Positions 9,195 to 17,380 of a stretch of 64,000 nucleotides of DNA are shown in pieces. The position numbers and the translations under genes were made by a program. Numbering within the stretch: position 1 is the first letter of the stretch; each line of letters opens with the position of its first letter. The notes beneath the pieces are model-generated. The model saw only the letters and a list, made by a program, of their open reading frames with translations, was not told the DNA's origin and made no database searches. This stretch comes from Cupriavidus alkaliphilus (GTDB taxonomy: Bacteria > Pseudomonadota > Gammaproteobacteria > Burkholderiales > Burkholderiaceae), in contig NZ_FMAD01000002.1 of the NCBI RefSeq assembly GCF_900094595.1, forward strand, positions 372,001 through 436,000, read 5' to 3'.

Positions 9195-10429
9195 ACTGGC
9201 AATCCGCGCGCAGCGTGCTGTGCGTGCGCCTCGACAACATGGGCGACGTGCTGATGAGCACGCCGGCGATGCAGGCGCTGGCCGATGCGCTGCCGGGCCG
9301 CCGGCTGACGCTGCTGACTTCGCACAGCGCTGCGGCCCTGGCGCCGCACCTGCCGATGGTCAGCCGCGTGCTGGCCTGGGACGCGCCCTGGGCCAGGCAT
9401 GCCGAGGACCAGGCGGCACCGGCGCCCGGGCCGGAGATCGCCGCGTGCGCGCGCTGGCTGGCGCGCTTGCGCTTCGACGCGGCCGTGATCTTTACCGTCT
9501 ACAGCCAGAGCCCCCTGCCCGCCGCGGTGTTGTGCGCGCTGGCGGGCATTCCGCTGCGGCTGGCCTGCTGCCGCGAGAACCCCTACACCTTGCTGAGCGA
9601 CTGGGTCCCCGACACCGAGCCGGGCACGCAGCCGGGCCAGCGTCCGCGCCACGAGGCGCAGCGCCAGCTCGACCTGGTGGCGCAGGTGGGAGCGATCCCG
9701 CGCGACACGCGCCTGCGCTTTCGCGTGCTGGCGTCGGATCGCACCGCGGTCGCGGGGCGCCTGGCCGCGATCCGCGCCGGACGCAGCGGGCCGGTGGTAG
9801 TGGTGCATCCCGGCGCCAGCGCGCCGTCGCGGCGCTGGCCACCGGCGCGCTTTGCCCAGGTGGCGCACGCGCTGGCGGTGAAGGCCGGCGCGCACGTGCT
9901 GGTGACCGGCGATGCCGCCGAGCACGACATCGTGCGCGCGGTCTGCGCCGCCGCCGGCCATGCGCGCGTGGTGCCGCTCGCCGGCGCCTTGCGCCTGGGC
10001 GAAATGGGCGCATTGCTGGAAGCCGCCGACCTGCTGGTGTCGAACAACACCGGGCCGGTCCACCTGGCCGCCGCGCTGGGCACGCCGGTGGTGGACCTGT
10101 ACGCGCTGACCAACCCGCAGCACACGCCCTGGCAGGTGCCGCACCGCACGCTGTTTGCCGATGTGCCGTGCCGCTATTGCTACAAGAGCATGTGCCCGCA
10201 GGGACACCATCGCTGCCTGGAAGACGTGCCGGCCGCGCACGCGGTGCAGGCCGCGCTGGCGCTGCTGGGCGGCGCTCCGGACAGCATGCCAGCGGTCGAG
10301 CTGCCCTGGCCGGGCGCGCTCGCCGCCGCGGCGCCCCGGCAGTCCGACGCCGGGCCGGCCATGACTGAAGGCCATCCCATCCGCCACATCCCCCACGACG
10401 AGGCCGACCATGTACACCCTTGGCATTAA
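9191..10429 (+). CDS. Glycosyltransferase family 9 (heptosyltransferase-like)
   Basis: The ATG at 9191 has GGAGG five bases upstream and gives 412 residues. The N-terminal LCVRLDNMGDVLMSTPA is the GT9 signature. The donor half carries VVHPGASAPSRRWP and VSNNTGPVHLAAALGTPVV, which in WaaC/WaaF bind ADP-heptose. A Cys-rich patch (CRYCYKSMCPQG) before the C-terminus is unusual but recurs in GT9 enzymes of such loci. The protein is expected on the cytoplasmic face of the membrane. It overlaps the HAD gene by 4 bases and the carbamoyltransferase gene by 20. Confidence 0.9.
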   Translation: MNWQSARSVLCVRLDNMGDVLMSTPAMQALADALPGRRLTLLTSHSAAALAPHLPMVSRVLAWDAPWARHAEDQAAPAPGPEIAACARWLARLRFDAAVIFTVYSQSPLPAAVLCALAGIPLRLACCRENPYTLLSDWVPDTEPGTQPGQRPRHEAQRQLDLVAQVGAIPRDTRLRFRVLASDRTAVAGRLAAIRAGRSGPVVVVHPGASAPSRRWPPARFAQVAHALAVKAGAHVLVTGDAAEHDIVRAVCAAAGHARVVPLAGALRLGEMGALLEAADLLVSNNTGPVHLAAALGTPVVDLYALTNPQHTPWQVPHRTLFADVPCRYCYKSMCPQGHHRCLEDVPAAHAVQAALALLGGAPDSMPAVELPWPGALAAAAPRQSDAGPAMTEGHPIRHIPHDEADHVHPWH

Positions 10430-12191
10430 CGCCGCCTACCATGACTCCGCCGCCTGCCTGGTGCGTGATGGCGCGGTCATCGCCGCGGCGGAGGACGAGC
10501 GCTTTACCCATATCAAGCACGGCAAGCGCCCGGTGCCGTTCACGGCGTGGGAGCTGCCGTTCCACGCCATCGACTATTGCCTGGGCGAAGCCGGCATCGC
10601 GCTGCGCGAAGTCGACCATGTCGCCTACGCCTTCGACCCCGCGCTGATGCTGGGTGCGCGCCGGCATGACGCCACCGTGACGCTGCCGCTGGAGCCATCG
10701 GCGCAAGGCGCGCCCGGCGGGCACGAGTCGCCGTGGGATCCGCTGTTCCTGTCCTACGTGGTCAACGCGCCGCGGCAACTGGCCAGCGGCGCGCCGCACC
10801 ACCTGGCCGCGCGCTTTCGCGGCGTGCGCCACGACGGGCCGTTCCGCTGGCATTTCGTCGAGCACCACATGGGGCATGAAGCCAGCGCCTTCCTGGCGGC
10901 GCCGTTCGGGCGCTGCGCGGTGCTGACCATGGACGGCCGCGGCGAGCGCGCCACCACCAGCTACGGCGTGTTCGACGGCAAGGAATACCGGCGCATCAAG
11001 CAGATCGACCTGCCGGACTCGCTCGGCCTGCTGTACGAACGCGTCACGCGCCACCTGGGCTTCCTGCATTCGTCGGACGAGTACAAGGTGATGGCGCTGG
11101 CCTCCTACGGCAAGCCCGCGCATCTCGGCGTGTTCCGCGACATGGTCCGGCGCGATGCCGAAGGCGGCTACCGCGTGGCGCAGCCCGACCTGGAAGCCCT
11201 GCTGGGCCCGCCGCGCCAGCGCGGCGAGGCCCTCGGCGCGGCGCATTTCGATATCGCGCGCTCGCTGCAGGAGGTGCTGGAGGAAACCGTGGTCGGCATG
11301 ACCACCTGGCTGGCCGAGGCCAGCGGCGAACGGCAGCTGGCCATGGCCGGCGGCGTGGCGCTGAACTGCGTGATGAACGCGCGCGTGCGCGACCAGAGCC
11401 CGTTCGACGAGGTCTGGGTGCAGCCCGCCGCCGGCGATGCCGGCACCGCGCTGGGCGCGGCGCTGTGGATCGACTTCCTGCAACGCGGACGTCCGGCGCG
11501 GCAATGGTCGATGGAACATGCCTACCTGGGGCCGGCGTATGGCGAGGACGAGATCGCGGCCTTCCTCGACTGGGCCAAGCTGCCTTACCGCCGGCTCGAC
11601 GACCTGGCCGGGCAGACCGCCGAGCTGCTGGCGCAGAACAAGATCATCGGCTGGTTCCAGGGCCGCATGGAATTCGGCCCGCGCGCGCTGGGCGCGCGCT
11701 CGATCCTGGCCTCGCCGATCGATCCCGGCATGCAGCAGCGGCTGAACCAGATCAAGGACCGCGAAGACTTCCGCCCGGTGGCGCCCGTGGTGATGCAGGA
11801 GCGCGCGCCGGACTGGTTCAGCGCGGCCAAGCCCGGCCGCGGCGAAGCGCCGTTCATGCTGTTTATCTACGACGTGCGCCCCGAGCAGGCGGCGCGCATC
11901 CCCGCGGTCTGCCACGTCGACGGCACCGCGCGCGTGCAGACCGTGCGGCGCGAGCAGAACCCGGCCTACTACGACTTGCTGGCCGCGTTCGAGCAACGCA
12001 CCGGGGTGCCGATCCTGGTCAACACCTCGTTCAACACGCGCGGCGAGCCCATCGTGTGCACGCCGCGCGATGCGGTCGAGTGCTTCTGGACCTCGCCGCT
12101 GGACGCGCTGGTGATCGGCCCGTTCCTGCTGGAAAAGCCCTCAGCCGAAGGCGCCTATGGACAGACGGGAGGGGCCCATGGACAGGCCTGA
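10410..12191 (+). CDS. Carbamoyltransferase (NodU/TobZ/CmcH family)
   Basis: The 593-residue protein begins MYTLGINAAYHDSAACLV, the conserved start of this family. Residues about 1-350 are the Kae1-like domain, with metal-site histidines in VEHHMGHEASAF. Residues about 365-575 are the CmcH/YrdC-like domain that forms carbamoyl-adenylate from carbamoyl phosphate and ATP (WFQGRMEFGPRALGARSI, DFRPVAPVV, LVNTSFNTRGEPIV). Known members O-carbamoylate Nod factors, aminoglycosides and cephems. Surrounded by glycosyltransferases, this one most likely carbamoylates a hydroxyl on the locus glycan or its precursor. It overlaps both neighbours, so it is part of the operon and not a stray gene. Confidence 0.93.
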   Translation: MYTLGINAAYHDSAACLVRDGAVIAAAEDERFTHIKHGKRPVPFTAWELPFHAIDYCLGEAGIALREVDHVAYAFDPALMLGARRHDATVTLPLEPSAQGAPGGHESPWDPLFLSYVVNAPRQLASGAPHHLAARFRGVRHDGPFRWHFVEHHMGHEASAFLAAPFGRCAVLTMDGRGERATTSYGVFDGKEYRRIKQIDLPDSLGLLYERVTRHLGFLHSSDEYKVMALASYGKPAHLGVFRDMVRRDAEGGYRVAQPDLEALLGPPRQRGEALGAAHFDIARSLQEVLEETVVGMTTWLAEASGERQLAMAGGVALNCVMNARVRDQSPFDEVWVQPAAGDAGTALGAALWIDFLQRGRPARQWSMEHAYLGPAYGEDEIAAFLDWAKLPYRRLDDLAGQTAELLAQNKIIGWFQGRMEFGPRALGARSILASPIDPGMQQRLNQIKDREDFRPVAPVVMQERAPDWFSAAKPGRGEAPFMLFIYDVRPEQAARIPAVCHVDGTARVQTVRREQNPAYYDLLAAFEQRTGVPILVNTSFNTRGEPIVCTPRDAVECFWTSPLDALVIGPFLLEKPSAEGAYGQTGGAHGQA

Positions 12192-13164
12192 GCCAAGGGT
12201 CGCGGTGGTCGTGCCCACCTGGCGCCGGCCGGCGCTGCTGGCGCGCTGCCTGCAGGCGCTGTGCGCACAGCGCCTGCCCGCGCAGGCGTACGAGATCATC
12301 GTGGCCGACGATGGCTGCGAGGCCCGCATCGAACGGCTGGTGGCGCTGATGGCCGCGCAGCATCCGCGCCATGCGCTGCGCTATGTGCCGGTGCCGGGCA
12401 CGCAGGGGCCGTCGGGCGCGCGCAATGCGGGCTGGCGCCGCGCGCGCGCGTCGGTGATTGCCTTTACCGACGACGACACCGTGCCGGATCCGGGCTGGCT
12501 CGAAGCGGGCTGCGCCGCGCTTGCGGACCAGCCGGAGTGCTGCGCGGTGGCCGGCACCGTGCACGTGCCGCTGCCGGCGCGTCCCACCGACCACGAGCGC
12601 GATACCGGCGGCCTTGCGCACGCCGAGTTCGTCACCGCCAACTGCTTCGTCCGGCGCGACGCGCTGCTGCGCATCGGCGGCTTCGACGAGCGCTTCACGC
12701 GCGCGTGGCGCGAGGATTCGGACCTGCAGTTCCGCCTGATGCAGCAGGTCTGCCCGGTGGGCCGCGCGCCCGCGGCCGTGGTGGCGCACCCGGTGCGGCC
12801 CGCCGCCTGGGGCAGCAGCGTGGCGGCGCAGGCCAAGGTGTACTTCGACGCGCTGCTGTACAAGAAGCATCCGCGCCTGTACCGGCAACGCATCCGCCGC
12901 GTGCCGCCCTGGCATTACTACGTGACGGTGCTGGCGCTGCTGGCCGTGCCGATCGCATGGCTGGCGGGCGCGCCCGCCGTGGCCGCCGCGGCGGGCCTGC
13001 TGTGGCTCGGATTTACCGCGGCATTCTGCGCGCGGCGCCTGCGCGGCGCGGCGCTGACGCCGGCGCATGTGGCCGAGATGGCGTTTACCTCGATGCTGAT
13101 ACCGCCGTTGTCGCTGTACTGGCGGCTGCGCGGCGCGCTGGCCTTCCGGGTGGTGTTCCTGTGA
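12178..13164 (+). CDS. Glycosyltransferase family 2, C-terminal membrane segment
   Basis: I chose the ATG at 12178 because a GGGAGGGG ribosome site precedes it; an in-frame ATG at 12157 lacks one. The 328-residue protein has GT2 motifs VAVVVPTWRRP, VADDGCE, ARNAGW and the metal-binding TDDDTVPD, then REDSDLQFR in the acceptor region. Near the C-terminus are one or two hydrophobic helices (residues about 250-290), followed by an Arg-rich end, so it should be anchored in the inner membrane with the catalytic domain in the cytoplasm. It overlaps the carbamoyltransferase gene by 14 bases and the next GT9 gene by 4. Confidence 0.9.
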   Translation: MDRPEPRVAVVVPTWRRPALLARCLQALCAQRLPAQAYEIIVADDGCEARIERLVALMAAQHPRHALRYVPVPGTQGPSGARNAGWRRARASVIAFTDDDTVPDPGWLEAGCAALADQPECCAVAGTVHVPLPARPTDHERDTGGLAHAEFVTANCFVRRDALLRIGGFDERFTRAWREDSDLQFRLMQQVCPVGRAPAAVVAHPVRPAAWGSSVAAQAKVYFDALLYKKHPRLYRQRIRRVPPWHYYVTVLALLAVPIAWLAGAPAVAAAAGLLWLGFTAAFCARRLRGAALTPAHVAEMAFTSMLIPPLSLYWRLRGALAFRVVFL

Positions 13165-14291
13165 GCGCATGCGTCGAGCCGCTCACGGCCTTGCCCCTCG
13201 CCCGGCATCCGCAGCATGCGGCGCGGCGCCGCGCGGCGCCGGCGCGGGTGCGGCGCATCGCCGTGTTCCGCGCGCTGCAGCTGGGCGACATGCTGTGCGC
13301 GGTACCGGCGCTGCGGGCGCTGCGCGCGGGCGAGCCCGATGCCCGCATCACGCTGATCGGCCTGCCCTGGGCACAGGAGTTCGTGTCCCGCTTCAGTGCG
13401 CTGGTGGATGACCTGATGGTGTTTCCCGGCGCACCGGGAATGCCCGAGCAACCTTGCGCCGAAGCGGCGGCGGGACCGTTCTACGCGGCCGCGCACGCGG
13501 CGCGCTTCGACCTGGCGATCCAGCTGCACGGCAGCGGCGCGCTGACCAACGCCGTGGTGCAGCGCCTGGGCGCCCGGCGCATGGCCGGCTTCTGTCCGGA
13601 CCCCGCGGCGGCGCGCTGCAGCCGCGCCGGCGTGCTGGTGCCATGGCCGCAGGGCAACGAGGTCGAGCGGCTGCTGGCGCTGATGCAGGCGCTGGGCTAT
13701 CCGTGCGCGGACCGCGGCCTGGCGTTTCCGCTGCGCCCGCTCGACCATGCCAGCTGGCGGCTGCTGGCCGCCGAGCACGGCCTGGTCGCCGGCGAATACG
13801 TCTGCCTGCACGCCGGCGCGCGCATGCTGTCGCGGCGCTGGCCGGTGGAGCGCTTTGCCGAGGCCGGGCGTGCGCTGCGGCGCCACTGGAAGGTGGTACT
13901 GACCGGCAGCCGCGACGAGGCCGCGCTGGTGGGGCAGCTGGCGCGGCGCCTGGGCAAGCCGGTGGTCAACCTGTGCGGGCAGACCGCGCTGGGCACACTG
14001 GCCGCACTGATCCGCGATGCGCGTCTGCTGCTGTGCAATGACACCGGCGCCTCGCATATTGCCGCGGCGCTGGGCACGCCCAGCGTGGTGGTGTCCTGCG
14101 GCAGCGACAGCGCGCGCTGGGCGCCGCTCGACACCACGCTGCATCGCGTGCTGGCCGACCAGCCCGCGTGTCGCCCGTGCATGCACCAGCGCTGCCCGCT
14201 CGCCGGGCACCCGTGCGCGTCGAATATCAGCGTGGCCAGCGTGGTGGAGGCCGCGCTGGCGCTGGCGGCTCAGGAGCGCGGCCATGGCTAG
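13161..14291 (+). CDS. Second glycosyltransferase family 9 protein
   Basis: The gene starts with GTG at 13161, overlapping the upstream stop (GTGA), and encodes 376 residues. The GT9 features are RIAVFRALQLGDMLCAVPALRAL after a 30-residue Arg-rich N-terminal tail, CLHAGARMLSRRWPVERF, and LCNDTGASHIAAALGTPSVV for the nucleotide-sugar side. As in the other GT9 protein, a Cys-rich segment (CRPCMHQRCPLAGHPC) lies near the C-terminus. Two GT9 enzymes in one operon suggest two heptose-like (or otherwise ADP-sugar derived) linkages. It overlaps the next gene by 8 bases. Confidence 0.9.
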   Translation: MSACVEPLTALPLARHPQHAARRRAAPARVRRIAVFRALQLGDMLCAVPALRALRAGEPDARITLIGLPWAQEFVSRFSALVDDLMVFPGAPGMPEQPCAEAAAGPFYAAAHAARFDLAIQLHGSGALTNAVVQRLGARRMAGFCPDPAAARCSRAGVLVPWPQGNEVERLLALMQALGYPCADRGLAFPLRPLDHASWRLLAAEHGLVAGEYVCLHAGARMLSRRWPVERFAEAGRALRRHWKVVLTGSRDEAALVGQLARRLGKPVVNLCGQTALGTLAALIRDARLLLCNDTGASHIAAALGTPSVVVSCGSDSARWAPLDTTLHRVLADQPACRPCMHQRCPLAGHPCASNISVASVVEAALALAAQERGHG

Positions 14292-15231
14292 GCGACTGCG
14301 CATCCTCACCTGGCACGTGCACGGGAACTACCTCTATTACCTGTCGCAGATCCCGCACGAGCTGTACCTGGTCACGCGCGATGACGGCACCCCCGGCTAT
14401 GCCGGCGCCGGCGGCGCGTTGCCGTGGGGCGCCAACGTGCATGAGGTGCCTTACGACGCGGTCCCTGCGGGCCGCTTCGACTGCGTGCTGTACCAGCACC
14501 GCCACCATTACGAGCATGACCGCGTAGACCTGCTCAGCGCCGCGCAGCGCGCGCTGCCGGCGCTCTACCTGGAACACGATCCGCCGCAGGAACACCCGAC
14601 CAACACGCGCCATCCGGTGCAGGATCCGTCGATGCTGCTGGTGCACGTGACCCCGTTCAACGCGCTGATGTGGGACAGCGGCGTCACGCCCTGCCGCGTG
14701 ATCGAGCACGGCGTGCTGGTCGACGAGGCGGTGCGCTACAGCGGCGAACTGGCGCGCGGCATCAGCGTGGTCAACCACCTGTCGCGGCGCGGCCGCCGCC
14801 TCGGCGCGGACCTGTTCGCGCGCGTGCGCGAGCAGGTGCCGCTGGACCTGGTCGGCATGGCGGCGCAGGAGGCGGGCGGGCTGGGCGAAGTGGCCAACCC
14901 CGACCTGGCGGCGTTCGTCGCGCGCTATCGCTTCTTCTTCAACCCGATCCGCTACACCAGCCTGGGGCTGGCGGTGGTGGAGGCGATGATGCTAGGGGTG
15001 CCGGTGGTGGGCCTGGCCACGACCGAACTGGCCACGGTGATCCAGAGCGGCAACAACGGCTATGTCGATACGCGCATCGAGGTGCTGGTCAGCGTGATGC
15101 GCGAACTGCTCGACGATCCGGAACTGGCGCGGGTCTGGGGGGAACGCGGCTGCCGGGTGGCGCGCGAGCGCTTCGGCATCGGCCGCTTCGTGGCGGAGTG
15201 GGACGAGACGCTGCGCGCGGTCTGCGCGTGA
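14284..15231 (+). CDS. GT4-like glycosyltransferase
   Basis: The 315-residue protein starts at the ATG at 14284 inside the end of the GT9 gene. The C-terminal half has a GT-B donor site resembling GT4 (NPIRYTSLGLAVVEAMMLGVPVVGLATTE, where the usual EPFG is changed to TSLG but the downstream Glu is kept). The N-terminal half is divergent, rich in His/Tyr (HGNYLYYLSQIPHELYL, YQHRHHYEHD) and probably determines the acceptor. It is the last gene of the overlapping seven-gene run and meets a minus-strand gene 16 bases later. Specificity is unknown. Confidence 0.82.
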   Translation: MARRLRILTWHVHGNYLYYLSQIPHELYLVTRDDGTPGYAGAGGALPWGANVHEVPYDAVPAGRFDCVLYQHRHHYEHDRVDLLSAAQRALPALYLEHDPPQEHPTNTRHPVQDPSMLLVHVTPFNALMWDSGVTPCRVIEHGVLVDEAVRYSGELARGISVVNHLSRRGRRLGADLFARVREQVPLDLVGMAAQEAGGLGEVANPDLAAFVARYRFFFNPIRYTSLGLAVVEAMMLGVPVVGLATTELATVIQSGNNGYVDTRIEVLVSVMRELLDDPELARVWGERGCRVARERFGIGRFVAEWDETLRAVCA

Positions 15232-15247
15232 CCGCAACACGCGCCGG

Positions 15248-15697
15248 CTAGCCCGGCTCGCCGTTGTTGCCGACGTGCAGCCGCGCGCGGCTGCCTGACG
15301 ATGCCGTGCAGCACACCAGATAGTACGCACGCTTGAACTGCAGCGCGGCTTCGAGCCTGCGGCCCTCGGCGGCTTCGGCAAACGCCGCCTGCAGACAGCG
15401 CGCGATGCTGTCGGCGGTGCCGCCTTGCTCGAACAGCCCGGGCGCGCGCTGCTCCCATAGCCGCATCAGCACGGCACGCCGCTGCGCCAGCGTATGCGGG
15501 GGCCAGGTGTGGTCGCGGCTGAGCAATTCCAGTCGCGTCGCCAGCAGCGTTTCAAGCAGCATGGTGGGCCGGGCGAAGCGCGCGGGCGGCGCGGGCTCGT
15601 GCGCGGCTGCCGCAGGGGACGATGCCGGCACGGCTGGCGCCGCCGTATCGACCAGCGCCGCGGGCAGGGGCGTGGCGTCGGGTGGGCGCATGGTCAT
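15248..15697 (-). CDS. Hypothetical protein
   Basis: I do not recognise this protein. From the double-ATG start (MTM) at 15697 it has 149 residues; a GTG-started frame reaches back to 15754. The first 45 residues are Pro/Ala-rich and probably disordered. The rest looks helical (LLETLLATRLELL, RRAVLMRLWEQRA, ADSIARCLQAAFAEAAEGRRLEAALQFKRAYYLVCCTA). No signal peptide or metal site is evident. It lies 73 bases downstream of the recombinase-like gene on the same strand and may be co-transcribed with it. No clear ribosome site supports any start. Confidence 0.55.
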   Translation of the reverse strand: MTMRPPDATPLPAALVDTAAPAVPASSPAAAAHEPAPPARFARPTMLLETLLATRLELLSRDHTWPPHTLAQRRAVLMRLWEQRAPGLFEQGGTADSIARCLQAAFAEAAEGRRLEAALQFKRAYYLVCCTASSGSRARLHVGNNGEPG

Positions 15698-15770
15698 GGC
15701 AGACAGCCGAAGGGTGCCAGGCATGCGGCCGCGCGCGATACGGCCGCGCCGCACGTTGCGACGGCGGGTT

Positions 15771-16418
15771 TCATTCCGTCGCCGCTTCGGTGGCGGATTC
15801 TTCGGCGTTGGCGATGGCCACGGCGGCCGCTCGCTGCGCCATCGGCTCGGCGGCGCGGATGCGCAGCACGGTCTGGCGCGAGGTGCTGAAGCGCCGCGCG
15901 GTCTCGCTGACCGAATAGCCCGCCGACAGCGCGCTCAGGATGGCGTGGCGCTGCTCGGGCGTGTGCTTGGGCGGCCGGCCGACCTGGCGCCCCATGGCCT
16001 TGGCCGCGGCCAGGCTCTCGCGTACGCGCACGCTGCGCGTCGCGCCTTCCAGCGCGGCCACTGCGCGCAACACCTCGACCGCCTCGGGCGGCGTGGCGCT
16101 GGCCAGGTCGTCGCGCGACAGCTGCACGCAGTACAGCGCCACGCCCAGCAGGCGGAAGCGCCTGACCGTGGCGAGCACTTCGGGCACGCTCCAGCCCAGG
16201 CTGCAGAGGCGCAATGCCACCACCGCGTCGCCGGGCTGCGCCTGGTGCTGCAGCGCGCGCAGGCGCGGGCGCTGCAACGCCGGCACCGAGGCCGGCGCGA
16301 CTTCCCAGAATACGTGTTGCGGGTCGACGCCATAGCCGGCGGCGCTGGCGGCCTGCAGTTCATCCTGGACGGCCGACGGTGCATCGGCGCAATTCGAGTA
16401 GAGGAAGGTGGTCGGCAT
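15771..16418 (-). CDS. Serine-recombinase-like protein lacking catalytic residues, with HTH (pseudo-resolvase)
   Basis: The chosen ATG at 16418 gives 215 residues. The layout is that of a small resolvase/invertase: an N-terminal Rossmann-like domain (about 1-135, including RPRLRALQHQAQPGD and the VRESLAAAKAMGRQVGRPPK hinge) and a C-terminal HTH (TPEQRHAILSALSAGYSVSETARRFSTSRQTVLRI). The catalytic signatures are gone. The Y-A-R-V-S block of true enzymes reads LYSNC here, and the D-R-L-G-R-S block reads LCSLGWS, so the nucleophilic Ser and the active-site Arg residues are missing. It is therefore unlikely to recombine DNA and more likely regulates transcription. An inverted repeat lies 48 bp upstream of its start. 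Confidence 0.82.
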   Translation of the reverse strand: MPTTFLYSNCADAPSAVQDELQAASAAGYGVDPQHVFWEVAPASVPALQRPRLRALQHQAQPGDAVVALRLCSLGWSVPEVLATVRRFRLLGVALYCVQLSRDDLASATPPEAVEVLRAVAALEGATRSVRVRESLAAAKAMGRQVGRPPKHTPEQRHAILSALSAGYSVSETARRFSTSRQTVLRIRAAEPMAQRAAAVAIANAEESATEAATE

Positions 16419-16771
16419 GATGGTGTCGGACGGCGCGGACGCCGTGCGCTGGTGATTCGGTTCGGACAGAGCCCGCTGCGGACAGCGGCTCTGTTCCGGC
16501 TTGCGGGTCATGCCGCAACTTTCATGCCGCGCGCTACGCCTCGTGGCTGTGGCGGCGCAACGTTCTGCCGGCGCGCCCATGCGATGCGGGACCCAGGGCG
16601 TTGCCTCGCGCGCCGCCGCGGGCACAATTACAAGGCTTCGCGCAGGAATTGCAATGACTCGCAGGCCAGCCGCCCGCGCGCGCGCCACCGCGCTGGAGGT
16701 TGCGCGGGCACGGAACCTGCCTGCGTTGCGGGGCGAAGCCGCAGTGCCGGCTCCCCCACCAGGAGAAAACC
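16419..16771. other. 353-bp divergent intergenic region (pseudo-resolvase / hemerythrin)
   Basis: This gap contains the strong inverted repeat at 16466-16494 and, about 150 bp further right, a weak sigma-70-like pair (TTGCCT near 16598, CACAAT about 17 bases later) that could serve the hemerythrin gene. No gene of convincing composition is seen in it. Confidence 0.45.
16466..16494. repeat. Inverted repeat upstream of the pseudo-resolvase gene
   Basis: The arms ACAGAGCCCGCTG and CAGCGGCTCTGT flank CGGA, with one bulged C; GGA/TCC extends the pairing outward. No T-run follows on either strand, so it is not a classical terminator. Placed 48-76 bp before the pseudo-resolvase start, it could be a resolvase-type binding site now used as an operator, or an RNA hairpin in the leader. 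Confidence 0.6.
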
Positions 16772-17239
16772 GTGGACAAGTCGAAGATCCCCGCAGACCA
16801 GGCCGAGGCGCTCGGTGCCTTGATGGACGACCATCGCGCGGTCAAGAAGCAGTTCAAGGCGTTCAAGGACACCGACGACCGCGACGAGAAGGAGTCGATC
16901 GCGCTGGACGTGTGCCACCAGCTCACGGTGCACGCCACCATCGAGGAAGAAATCTTCTACCCGGCGTTGCGGGGCGTCAGCGACGAGATCGACGACATGC
17001 TGGACGAGGCCCAGGTCGAGCACCAGGTGGCCAAGGACCTGATCGCGGCGATCGAGGAAGACCCGGCCGGCGACATGCTCGAGGCCAACTACACGGTGCT
17101 GTCGGAATATGTCTCCCACCACATCGAGGAAGAGGAAGGCGAGCTGTTCAAGAACGTGATCAAGGAGAAGATCAACCTGCGCGACGTGGCGCAGGCCATG
17201 GCGGCGCGCAAGGAAGCGCTGATGCGCGAGACCGCCTGA
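16772..17239 (+). CDS. Hemerythrin HHE domain protein
   Basis: The gene starts with GTG at 16772 because AGGAGAAAACC precedes it; the protein has 155 residues. It is a four-helix hemerythrin-like protein whose ligands appear in order: His in DDHRAVKK, His/Glu in CHQLTVHATIEEEIFYPAL, His in VEHQVAKDL and His/Glu in SHHIEEEEGELF. The family carries a diiron site and binds O2, NO or iron; stand-alone cytoplasmic forms are linked to oxidative or nitrosative stress. Very acidic segments fit a soluble protein. It stands alone before a ferredoxin gene 141 bases downstream, with a GC-rich hairpin between. Confidence 0.92.
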   Translation: MDKSKIPADQAEALGALMDDHRAVKKQFKAFKDTDDRDEKESIALDVCHQLTVHATIEEEIFYPALRGVSDEIDDMLDEAQVEHQVAKDLIAAIEEDPAGDMLEANYTVLSEYVSHHIEEEEGELFKNVIKEKINLRDVAQAMAARKEALMRETA

Positions 17240-17252
17240 CGCGGCGGGCCAG

Positions 17253-17277
17253 GGCGGGGCGCGCGCGGCGCCCCGCC
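17253..17277 (+). terminator. GC-rich hairpin after the hemerythrin gene
   Basis: The arms GGCGGGGCG and CGCCCCGCC pair perfectly around a 7-nt loop 14 bases after the stop codon. No T-run follows, so it may be a weak or Rho-assisted terminator or a transcript-stabilising hairpin. Confidence 0.45.
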
Positions 17278-17380
17278 GCTTCAGCGGATTTGAAGGACTC
17301 GCACAAAGCCGGTGCCGCCCACGCGCGCCGGCCGGGCGTTACCATCGCGCACTGATTTCCTGTCGTGCCGTAGCTGCCCC

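Noticed and set aside
9492..11996. Long antisense frame opposite GT9 and carbamoyltransferase
   Set aside because: Composition is that of a GC shadow; both sense genes have clear motifs throughout.
15771..16418. Active resolvase marking a mobile element
   Set aside because: Catalytic residues are lost, and no transposase, integrase, att-like direct repeats or tRNA lie nearby.
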